From Aestuariibacter sp. A3R04 (GTDB lineage: Bacteria; Pseudomonadota; Gammaproteobacteria; Enterobacterales; Alteromonadaceae), in NCBI RefSeq assembly GCF_018860805.1, contig NZ_JAHKQR010000011.1, positions 124,001-188,000 on the forward strand: a DNA stretch of 64,000 bases, given 5' to 3'. Positions 56,862-64,000 of the stretch are shown one piece after another; positions within the stretch are counted from its first letter, which is position 1, and each line of letters opens with the position of its first letter. The notes below the pieces were generated by a model. The model saw only the letters and a list, made by a program, of their open reading frames with translations, was not told the DNA's origin and did no database searches. The position numbers were made by a program, and so were the translations under genes.

Positions 56862-57956
56862 ATGACGGATTATGCGTTAACGCACTACGAAGTATTGTTT
56901 GCTGACTATGCCTCGCAGCCAGTGTTTGGATTTTGTCAGCAAGACAAATCCCAGCGTCTGCGTGCAATACTAGAAGAATTACACCGATATCACTTGAGTC
57001 ATTGTCCGGCTTATCACGCTTTGTTCGCCAATATGCCTGTTTCTTTTGACGATGAAGATCAGTTGCCCTTTTTGGCAGTGCGTTTATTCAAGCTTATGGA
57101 TTTACTCAGCGTACCGAAAGACGCCGTATTTCGTGAGCTCCGCTCATCAGGAACAACGGGTCAAACGCCAGCCAGAATTTCTCTAGATCGGCAAACCAGT
57201 GCAAGGCAGAGCCGTGCGCTTGTCAGCATCATGCAATCATTTATTGGCAAGCAACGTTTGCCAATGCTCATCATCGATTCGCCTGATGTACTTAAAAAAC
57301 CTCACCTTTCTGCCAGGGGGGCAGGGATTCAGGGGATGGCCTTTTTCGGTCGCGAGCACACCTATGCACTAAACTCAGACATGAGTTTAAATGTCGATGC
57401 TGTGCGAGATTTTGCGAATAAAAACCGGGGCAAGCCGGTATTGTTGTTTGGTTTTACCTTCATGGTGTGGCTGAACTTTGTGAAGGCCCTCGAACACACT
57501 GGCGATTCTCTGGATTTTAGTCAGGGGGTGTTAATTCACAGTGGTGGCTGGAAAAAGCTCTCAGATCAACAGGTCAATAATGATACGTTTAAGAAAAGGC
57601 TGACATCAGTTACCGGGATAACGCGCATCCACAACTTTTACGGCATGGCTGAACAGGTAGGCAGTGTGTTTGTTGAGTGTGAACATGGCCACCTGCACGC
57701 CCCTTCCCTGGCGGATGTTATCGTGCGTTGTCCCTATTCCCTAGTGCCTTTGCCTTTTGGGAAAACGGGGTTAATACAGGTGATTTCTGCCATTCCCACC
57801 AGCTATCCGGGCTTTAGTATTCTTACCGAAGACATGGGGACGCTATTAGGAGAAGATGATTGTGCATGTGGTAGAAAAGGCCGCTATTTCAGTATTGCAG
57901 GTAGGTTACCTAAAACTGAAATGCGCGGCTGCAGTGATACAGCGGGGCAATCATGA
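56862..57956 (+). CDS. LuxE-like acyl-protein synthetase
   Basis: 364 residues, acyl-protein synthetase family (LuxE, PF04443 type). Conserved ELRSSGTTGQTPARISLD nucleotide loop, HNFYGMAEQVGSVFVECEHG and a C-terminal GRLPKTEMRGC. In bioluminescent bacteria LuxE activates fatty acids for reduction by LuxC. Here it is paired with a LuxC-like gene but there are no luciferase genes in the window. ATG one base after the ligase stop; four-base overlap with the next gene. Confidence 0.9.
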   Translation: MTDYALTHYEVLFADYASQPVFGFCQQDKSQRLRAILEELHRYHLSHCPAYHALFANMPVSFDDEDQLPFLAVRLFKLMDLLSVPKDAVFRELRSSGTTGQTPARISLDRQTSARQSRALVSIMQSFIGKQRLPMLIIDSPDVLKKPHLSARGAGIQGMAFFGREHTYALNSDMSLNVDAVRDFANKNRGKPVLLFGFTFMVWLNFVKALEHTGDSLDFSQGVLIHSGGWKKLSDQQVNNDTFKKRLTSVTGITRIHNFYGMAEQVGSVFVECEHGHLHAPSLADVIVRCPYSLVPLPFGKTGLIQVISAIPTSYPGFSILTEDMGTLLGEDDCACGRKGRYFSIAGRLPKTEMRGCSDTAGQS

Positions 57957-59125
57957 CTATTCAACAGATCTTGCCTTTTGAATCCGCAGTTAACGCAGAC
58001 TCGTTACCCGCGTTAACTGCTAGTAACGGCAGTGCCGGTGAAGAAATGGTACTGGCGTTTATAGAAACATTCTCCAAAGCGCTGCTAAAGCAGCCCGAAA
58101 GCAGAGCACTACCTGAGTTGGTTGCGCTGGGGTTTTGGTTGCGTCGCGCCAACATCCAGCAAGTACTAAGTACGTTGGCAGTGGGCGAACATAAGCCGCT
58201 CGGTCTTGTGGTGCATTATACACCTGCCAATGTGGATACCATGTTTGTATACAGCTGGATTTGCGCTTTGCTAATGGGAAATCGAAACATTGTGCGTTTG
58301 TCCAGTCGTGAAGGTCATACTCAAGGGGTATTGGTGAAGGTGATGAGATCTGTCATGCAGCTACCCGAATACCAAGATGTGGCGGCCGCAAATCAGTTTG
58401 TGCGCTTTGAAAGGGAGCACGCTGACAACGCTTGTATCAGTTTACTGGCCGATGCCAGGGTACTTTGGGGGGGCGATGACAGCGTTAGTGCGATCAGGGC
58501 CCTGCCATGTAAGCCGCGGTGCCGGGACATCAGTTTTGCCGACCGCTATTCTGCCTCTTACATTGATTTCAATGGCGTAACTGACATTCGACAAACAGCA
58601 GAGTTATTTTGGCGCGAGTGTGAACCTTTTGAACAACAGGCATGTTCGTCTCCCCGCATACTGTTCTGGCGGGGTAACAGTGAACATTGGGATGCATTCA
58701 CTAATGAGTTGTCTTCAATCACGAGAAACGCTGCGCCGTCGTTAACGCGAAGAAACGAGCAGCTCATATACAGCCAGTGGTGTCAGGCTAATGGACTAGT
58801 CAGTGCCAGTGAACAAGCCGGTTCGTTGAACCTTGCGCATGTGGAAACGTGGAAACCGGATTTACTAGCCCGTCATACGGGCCAGTATTCCGTGTGCTGT
58901 AAAGCCGTAATAAACGCGAGAGAGTTACTTCAGTACGACGACCCGCGGTGGCAAACTCTCTCCTACGCGGGGGTGAGTAAAGACTCACTTTTCAAGATTT
59001 TTGCTCACGCGCCGATAGCTGGAATAGACAGAGTTGTTCCTCTGGGCAATGCGTTAGCATTTTCTTCTCAGTGGGATGGCTATGAATTATTGAGTCAATT
59101 AGCGCGACGTGTGGTATTCGAATGA
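57953..59125 (+). CDS. LuxC-like acyl-CoA/acyl-protein reductase
   Basis: 390 residues, LuxC family (PF05893 type), NADPH-dependent acyl reductase giving an aldehyde. Family text includes GLVVHYTPANVDTMFVYSWI, LMGNRNIVRLSSREG, and a cysteine in EQQACSSPRIL that matches the position of the acylated active-site Cys in LuxC. Directly overlaps LuxE-like and the first GT2 gene. Product aldehyde could be the chemical handle for an unusual sugar or flagellin modification. Confidence 0.9.
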   Translation: MTIQQILPFESAVNADSLPALTASNGSAGEEMVLAFIETFSKALLKQPESRALPELVALGFWLRRANIQQVLSTLAVGEHKPLGLVVHYTPANVDTMFVYSWICALLMGNRNIVRLSSREGHTQGVLVKVMRSVMQLPEYQDVAAANQFVRFEREHADNACISLLADARVLWGGDDSVSAIRALPCKPRCRDISFADRYSASYIDFNGVTDIRQTAELFWRECEPFEQQACSSPRILFWRGNSEHWDAFTNELSSITRNAAPSLTRRNEQLIYSQWCQANGLVSASEQAGSLNLAHVETWKPDLLARHTGQYSVCCKAVINARELLQYDDPRWQTLSYAGVSKDSLFKIFAHAPIAGIDRVVPLGNALAFSSQWDGYELLSQLARRVVFE

Positions 59126-60075
59126 AGTTATCGGTGATTGTGCCTGCTTATAATCTGGAAAAGTACATAGGCGAGTGTTTGCGTTCGGTTCTGGAACAGA
59201 CCGTCAATGCTCCGTTTGAAGTGATTGTTTGCGATGATGCGTCCACTGATAGTACGGCAGATATTATTCGTGGGTTGTCTAAGGAGTTTGCTCAGCTTAA
59301 ACCCATACTTAAAACGCAAAATGGCGGGTTGGCAAATAACATGCGCACCTTACTTGAGGCTGCTACCGGCGATTACATTGCTTATCTCGACGGCGATGAT
59401 GTGGCGCTGCCGGGCAAATTACAAACACAAATTGATTACCTTGATACCCACGAAGACTGCCAAATGGTGTTTCACGAATCAGATATGTTCGATTCGGACA
59501 CCAATGAAACGATGCGTTTATATAGCCAGTCTTCCTACAACTGGTCCTATATTCCTCAGCGCTCTGACATCACCCATCTCATCCGATACGGCACGTACTT
59601 ACAGGCAAGTAGTGTGATGTTTCGTCGCCATGCTTGGTTAACAGAAACCGTGGCGCAAGAATGCAAAATCATACTGGACTACCCGTTTTATATTTTAAAC
59701 GCAGGTTACCTGAACGCGAATATCGATTTTATTCCAAACGTACTTGGGCGTTATCGCATTCACCAGGACAGTTTTGGCGCGCAAACTCAGCGCAGTACGG
59801 CACGCAGGGAGCAAAGTCTGGCAGATATTTGTCATGCCTGTGAGCTGGCCGCGCAATTTGGTGTAGATGAAAACGCTATAAAGGCAGGCATTGCTCATCA
59901 TCAGTATGCCGCTGCCCTGTATTTTTTGTTTCGTGGCAACACAACCAGATTTCAACAGTGGATAACCGAATCTGCCAGCCAGGGATATTTTTTTGATGAA
60001 AAGCATCGAACGGTATATGAAAACCGCCATGATCCAGAGCAAATAAAAGCCTGGCTGGAACGCGAGGGGGCATAG
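59122..60075 (+). CDS. Glycosyltransferase family 2 protein
   Basis: 317 residues. GT-A fold: LSVIVPAYNLEKYIGECLRS, VIVCDDASTDSTADII, AYLDGDDVALPGKL (DGDD metal-binding region), then RRHAWLTET. No membrane segment seen. ATG overlaps the LuxC-like stop, and the end overlaps the next gene by one base. Likely transfers one sugar of a short glycan; donor unknown. Confidence 0.9.
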   Translation: MKLSVIVPAYNLEKYIGECLRSVLEQTVNAPFEVIVCDDASTDSTADIIRGLSKEFAQLKPILKTQNGGLANNMRTLLEAATGDYIAYLDGDDVALPGKLQTQIDYLDTHEDCQMVFHESDMFDSDTNETMRLYSQSSYNWSYIPQRSDITHLIRYGTYLQASSVMFRRHAWLTETVAQECKIILDYPFYILNAGYLNANIDFIPNVLGRYRIHQDSFGAQTQRSTARREQSLADICHACELAAQFGVDENAIKAGIAHHQYAAALYFLFRGNTTRFQQWITESASQGYFFDEKHRTVYENRHDPEQIKAWLEREGA

Positions 60076-61364
60076 TGAAACCGTCTCTGGCTGTAGTGAT
60101 ATGTAATTACAATAAAATCGAATACCTTAAAGGCTGCCTCGATTCCCTTTGGGTAAGTAAAAAAAATTGGCCTGCCATGAAAGTATTCGTTGTCGACAAT
60201 GCCTCACAAGACGGTAGTCAGAAAATGGTTCAAACTGATTACGCTGATTGGGTGGAGCTTATAGCTCTGGACACCAACACCGGAGGCGCGGGAGGCTTTT
60301 CCCGTGGTATGCAAGCTGCTGTGGCGTCCCAATGCGAGTATACCGCTTTACTCGACAACGACATTCTGCTTGACGACGACACCCTGCAAACTTTGGTTTC
60401 CTATCTACAAACGCAACCAGCAGTTGGGGTGGCTGGCGCTAAAATTTGTACCATGGATAATCCAGACGTCTTGCAAGAACTCGGTGCGTTTATAGACTGG
60501 GAAAATTACAACGTCAGTACGCCATTAAAAGGGCAAAGAGACACGCTTAGCTTGCCAGCCACAGTGGTGTGCGACTATGTGCCCGCGTGTTGTATGGTGA
60601 CTCGAACCGAGATTGTCCGGCAGGTGGGCACCTTTGATGAAGCGCACTTTATTTATTGGGATGACATGGACTGGTGTACGCGGGTAAAACGGGCTGGTCA
60701 CGAGATTCACGCCATCAGTAAGGCGAGAGTCAGACACAAAATGGGGGCGGTGAATACCACTAATACCTTCAGTAACTACTATTTTGAACGTAACAGACTG
60801 CGTTTTTTTGCCAAGTATTTGTCACAGCCGAAATTTGAAGATCTGGCAAAGCACCGTTGCCATGAGCTGGCTCAACAAGCTTTTTTTTCTGCCAGAAAAG
60901 GGGTACAGGCGCAAGCAATAAGTGCGCAGCTTGCCATTCTCGATTTTGCTGCGGGTCGTTGGTTTGCCCAGCCCGAAGCTATTCTCGAAAAAGGGCAACA
61001 TAGCTTTAAAGAGTATTTGCCTGATACAGATGCTTACCGCGTTCACAGTCACGACAACGAATTGTTAATGCGTATTTCTGCAGTACTCGAAGACGCAGGG
61101 GGGCCAGTAGTAGTCGGGAGTGATACAGAAGGAGAGGTTATAGGTAGAGTTCTCAAACTTGAGGTTTGTGAGCATATCCTATCTGCAAAGAGCAGTAGTG
61201 ACGCCATTATCGATCGATACCTCAATGCATGTATGGTAAGCGATTTACCCGCCCTGAAAGCAGATTACCAATGTTTTGAACGCGTGTTTGAGCGCGTGGA
61301 AACGCCCGTGTTTTACCGCCAGATGATGACAGGCTATTCGAAATTACGCCGAGAAACCCAGTAA
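60075..61364 (+). CDS. Glycosyltransferase family 2 protein (rhamnosyltransferase-like) with C-terminal extension
   Basis: 429 residues. Starts with GTG; GT2 core LAVVICNYNKIEYLKGCLDS, FVVDNASQDGSQKM, ALLDNDILLDDDTL and the acceptor motif HFIYWDDMDWCTRVKRAGH, the last typical of galactofuranosyl- and rhamnosyltransferase-like GT2. About 130 residues at the C terminus are without an assigned fold and may be a partner-binding domain. Confidence 0.88.
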   Translation: MKPSLAVVICNYNKIEYLKGCLDSLWVSKKNWPAMKVFVVDNASQDGSQKMVQTDYADWVELIALDTNTGGAGGFSRGMQAAVASQCEYTALLDNDILLDDDTLQTLVSYLQTQPAVGVAGAKICTMDNPDVLQELGAFIDWENYNVSTPLKGQRDTLSLPATVVCDYVPACCMVTRTEIVRQVGTFDEAHFIYWDDMDWCTRVKRAGHEIHAISKARVRHKMGAVNTTNTFSNYYFERNRLRFFAKYLSQPKFEDLAKHRCHELAQQAFFSARKGVQAQAISAQLAILDFAAGRWFAQPEAILEKGQHSFKEYLPDTDAYRVHSHDNELLMRISAVLEDAGGPVVVGSDTEGEVIGRVLKLEVCEHILSAKSSSDAIIDRYLNACMVSDLPALKADYQCFERVFERVETPVFYRQMMTGYSKLRRETQ

Positions 61365-61376
61365 GAAGAGGAAGTA

Positions 61377-63671
61377 ATGACAATCTATCAACGTATTATT
61401 GATATTGTTAATGAACGAAAGCTCAGTACTGTAACGTTTGACGTATTCGATACGCTTGTTTTTAGACATGTAAATTACCCAACTGCATTATTTGAAAAAA
61501 TAGTCGCGTCGGTCCCAGCCTTAGAAGGCATTCCGGGTGAAGACTACAGGATACTAAGAGAGCAAGCAGAAAGAGCAGCAAGAGGATTGGCGTCAGATGC
61601 AGAAGAAGTGACCCTGGAAGAGATATTTCAGTGCTTGCCCTTTGATGAACAGACTCGTCACGCTTTATTGGATGCTGAGCTCGCTGCGGAAAATTCATAC
61701 AGTATGCTTAATCAGGCATTGTGTAACGTCATTGAAACCTTGATTGATCAAGGTGTAACGGTGGCGTTGATTTCAGATATGTATTTATCTGCCAAGCAAA
61801 TTACTGATACCTTTCTTTCTTCCTCTGAAAACTTGTGTCGGTTACCCTTGTTTGTTTCATCTGAGTATAAAAAAACCAAACACAGCGGCAACCTGTTTCG
61901 CTTGCTAGCGGAGCAACAGGGATGGTCTTACCAAAAATGGTTGCACATTGGTGACAACGACAAAGCCGATGTCGGGTCTCCGGGTATGCTCGGAATCAAT
62001 ACGTTGCATTTTCATCCATTACTGGATGCGAACCACATTAGTGCTATGGAAGTTCAACAATATCACGCCGCGTCGTGCTCTTCTGCCACCAGATTGCTCG
62101 CATCGTTGCAGAGTAACGGACAATCTCGCGAAGAGAGTGTGGCATTTGAATTGGGGGCATTTGTGTGGGGGCCAGTGTTTGATGCATTCGCAAACTGGGT
62201 AATACAGCAAAGTAAACTGACAGGATGTAAGCATATTCTTTGTCTGATGCGTGAAGGCTATTTATTCACACCTTTAATTGAGAAAAAATTGGCCTTAATG
62301 GGACAGACGGACCTCTCCGTGTCTGCGTTTTATGTGTCGAGAAAGTCAGCATTTTGGCCAGGTATTGATACTTCCCAACCTCAATGGCTGGAGAACGTCA
62401 TGGACACTTTGATGATGTATAGAGGGTACTCGCTGAGCAACTTTATACGAGACTTTCAATTGTCCGAAGACATACTCTCTTCATTTAGCAGCGATCTGGA
62501 ACTCAAGAACATTGAAGGCTTATTTGTAGAGGGTGAGTCATTGTATGCACGCTTGTACAGAGAGGCAAAAGCCAATTCGGAGTACCTGAAAAATAAAATC
62601 CGACGACAAAAATCATTGCTTATGTCTTATTTGGAACAGGAAACGCAAGTGCGTTATTCACAATGCGCAGTGGTTGACTTTGGCAATGGAGGAACTATTC
62701 AGCACAGCCTTGAAAATATTTTCGCGGAATCTGCAGGGGCAAATTTGCTTTTTTACGCTTCTCTTCGAGCGTATCGTTTCGTAAGCCAAACATATTATCG
62801 GGCGTTTATTTCTGAGGGGACAGAGCGTTTTAGTCTGAGCAAAAATCTTTCGCGATCACCTGAGTGTATTGAAGCACTATTGTTGGGAGATAAAGGTTCA
62901 ACACTGAGTTATGAACGATACAAGGGTAGCGTTGAACCAGTATTGGCAGAGGGAATACCCGCGAATAAAGCTATTTGCGAACAATTCTTGGCTGGCTGTC
63001 TTACTTTTTTGCAGACTGCCTATGACCACAATCAGCCGGTGTTAAATGGAGTTACAAGCCAAGCTGTTGTGTCGCGTTATCTCATGATGCCAACGGCTGA
63101 CGAGGCGGGCTTATTTACCAAGCTTTATCATCAGGATAACTTTGGCACTGACGGCGAATACCCCATCATTGACGATAAACAGGTGGAAAAAGTCAAGCAA
63201 CACGGATTGGAAACAACGCTTTTCAATGTATTGGGGAACCGAGGATGGGAATTGGGCATAATTCACTGGCCAGCAGGAGTGATTGCCATTGTAGACGATG
63301 CATTTATTCCCCGTTCTTTGGGGCTGCTCGCAAATGATAACAAGTATTACATTCGAGTGTTACTTGATAAATTGCAGGCATTAGGCTGGACTTCGATAAG
63401 TGTGTATGGTGCCGGTGAGTTCTTTCGTGAAATGTTACCCTTTTTTAATGCTCACGGTATTCAAGTGCTACATGTGGTCGATCGCAAGGCCGAGACTGGC
63501 GAAGTTTTCTCAGTTGCAGAGTATTCAGTGATCACGCTTGAAGACGCCCTTCAGCGTGGAGCGAACCGCTTTGTTATCTCATCGTATGCATTTAGAGAAG
63601 AAATTGTAAGCCGGATAAACCAGGCGGCTACGAAGAAATATTTGAATGACATTCAGATGATCAGTGTATAG
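61377..63671 (+). CDS. Large HAD-domain protein of polysaccharide/flagellin glycosylation loci
   Basis: 764 residues. N-terminal HAD hydrolase: motif I TFDVFDTLVF (Asp22, Asp25), motif II/III ISDMYLSAKQI, motif IV IGDNDKADVGSPG. A long middle region of unknown function (MREGYLFTPLIEKKL, AVVDFGNGGTIQHSLE) follows. The C-terminal part has SISVYGAGEFFREMLPFF, a Rossmann-like sugar-binding look as in PglD/NeuD-type N-terminal domains. Function unassigned. It follows the GT2 gene by 12 bases, so same operon. Confidence 0.8.
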   Translation: MTIYQRIIDIVNERKLSTVTFDVFDTLVFRHVNYPTALFEKIVASVPALEGIPGEDYRILREQAERAARGLASDAEEVTLEEIFQCLPFDEQTRHALLDAELAAENSYSMLNQALCNVIETLIDQGVTVALISDMYLSAKQITDTFLSSSENLCRLPLFVSSEYKKTKHSGNLFRLLAEQQGWSYQKWLHIGDNDKADVGSPGMLGINTLHFHPLLDANHISAMEVQQYHAASCSSATRLLASLQSNGQSREESVAFELGAFVWGPVFDAFANWVIQQSKLTGCKHILCLMREGYLFTPLIEKKLALMGQTDLSVSAFYVSRKSAFWPGIDTSQPQWLENVMDTLMMYRGYSLSNFIRDFQLSEDILSSFSSDLELKNIEGLFVEGESLYARLYREAKANSEYLKNKIRRQKSLLMSYLEQETQVRYSQCAVVDFGNGGTIQHSLENIFAESAGANLLFYASLRAYRFVSQTYYRAFISEGTERFSLSKNLSRSPECIEALLLGDKGSTLSYERYKGSVEPVLAEGIPANKAICEQFLAGCLTFLQTAYDHNQPVLNGVTSQAVVSRYLMMPTADEAGLFTKLYHQDNFGTDGEYPIIDDKQVEKVKQHGLETTLFNVLGNRGWELGIIHWPAGVIAIVDDAFIPRSLGLLANDNKYYIRVLLDKLQALGWTSISVYGAGEFFREMLPFFNAHGIQVLHVVDRKAETGEVFSVAEYSVITLEDALQRGANRFVISSYAFREEIVSRINQAATKKYLNDIQMISV

Positions 63672-63781
63672 TTTTTTGTGCTAAAAAACTGATTTATTAG
63701 TGTTTTCTTTCTAAGTGCAATACACTTTAACTCGGTGTAGTTAGAACTATATCGACTTGTTTGAACCGCAGGAAATGATGC

Positions 63782-64000
63782 ATGCTTAAAGATGTCAGAA
63801 TTCATCTCGACAGAGATGATGAGCAGCAAAGTGCCCACGAAAGAGTACTTGCTCAACGGATCATGAAAAACTTACGCCGAAATGAAGCGGCATTTAAAGC
63901 GTTTATTCCGTCATTGGTACCTGTAGTAAAACAAGCGAAAAGCCAAAATATTTCTGTTTTTGCAAACAAATTCGGTGAACTGAATATTGTTGATTATGGT
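63782..64000 (+). CDS. Maf-type motility accessory factor, flagellin glycosyltransferase (3' end outside window)
   Basis: Reading frame open to the window edge from the ATG at 63782, with AGGAA seven bases upstream. The 73 visible residues begin LKDVRIHLDRDDEQQSAHE and include QNISVFANKFGELNIVDYG, which I recognise as the N-terminal region of Maf/DUF115 proteins that attach pseudaminic or legionaminic acid to flagellin. The placement behind the pse operon supports this. Exact identity needs the rest of the gene. Confidence 0.75.
   Translation, partial: MLKDVRIHLDRDDEQQSAHERVLAQRIMKNLRRNEAAFKAFIPSLVPVVKQAKSQNISVFANKFGELNIVDYG

Noticed and set aside
56862..59125. Bioluminescence (lux) operon
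   Set aside because: Only LuxE- and LuxC-like genes are present; no luxA, luxB or luxD, and the neighbours are glycan genes.
63671..63689. Inverted repeat TTTTTT / AAAAAA after the HAD gene as a terminator
   Set aside because: Made only of A-T pairs apart from one terminal G-C; too weak, and readthrough to the Maf gene is likely.

Overview
The window is a chromosomal segment of a marine-type gammaproteobacterium, most likely Alteromonadales (Alteromonadaceae-like). This placement is an inference from gene order and protein character: the bamA-skp-fabZ-lpxAB-rnhB-dnaE-accA-tilS block, the mltF/purL/tadA neighbourhood, and a Vibrio/Shewanella/Alteromonas-style polar flagellar locus with FlgT/FlgP, sigma-54 and sigma-28 promoters, several short flagellins and pseudaminic acid genes. 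I see no insertion sequence, phage or CRISPR array.

Region 1 (1-11.5 kb) is the envelope/lipid A/replication block: the 3' part of bamA, then skp, fabZ, lpxA, lpxB, rnhB, dnaE, accA and tilS. lpxD, normally between skp and fabZ, is absent and a terminator hairpin stands in its place. Region 2 (11.5-22.8 kb) is housekeeping: a GGDEF diguanylate cyclase, a KefB/KefC-type CPA2 antiporter, a small PspB-like protein, tadA, an MltF-like protein that has lost its catalytic glutamate, purL, a small exported or membrane peptide gene, smrA and a tRNA-Arg(CCU).

Region 3 (22.8-39.3 kb) is the first flagellar cluster. flgT, flgN-flgM and flgA read leftward. flgP, cheV-cheR, flgBCDE and flgFGHIJKL read rightward. 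Near-consensus sigma-54 sites (GG-N10-GC) precede flgA, flgB and flgF, and a perfect sigma-28 site precedes flgM. flgO is missing from its usual place beside flgP. Region 4 (39.3-48 kb) has a sialidase-fold (BNR) protein, four tandem flagellin genes with long structured untranslated regions, then flaG, fliD, fliS and a FliT-like gene. The 3' regions of flagellin genes 1 and 3 share a stem-loop that displays a sequence complementary to the ribosome-binding sites of flagellin genes 2 and 3 (and, less extensively, fliS), followed by a terminator. This is a candidate RNA-based cross-regulation system.

Region 5 (48-64 kb) is a flagellin glycosylation island with overlapping or closely spaced genes. 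It holds the pseudaminic acid pathway (pseB, pseC, pseF, pseI, pseG, pseH) with a GT9-like transferase inside it. A five-gene acyl cassette follows (acyl carrier protein, FabG-like reductase, AMP-dependent ligase, LuxE-like acyl-protein synthetase, LuxC-like acyl reductase) with no luciferase genes. Two GT2 glycosyltransferases, a large HAD-domain protein and the start of a Maf-type flagellin glycosyltransferase cut by the window edge complete the region. Together these probably build and attach an acyl-modified nonulosonic acid or related glycan to the flagellins encoded next door.
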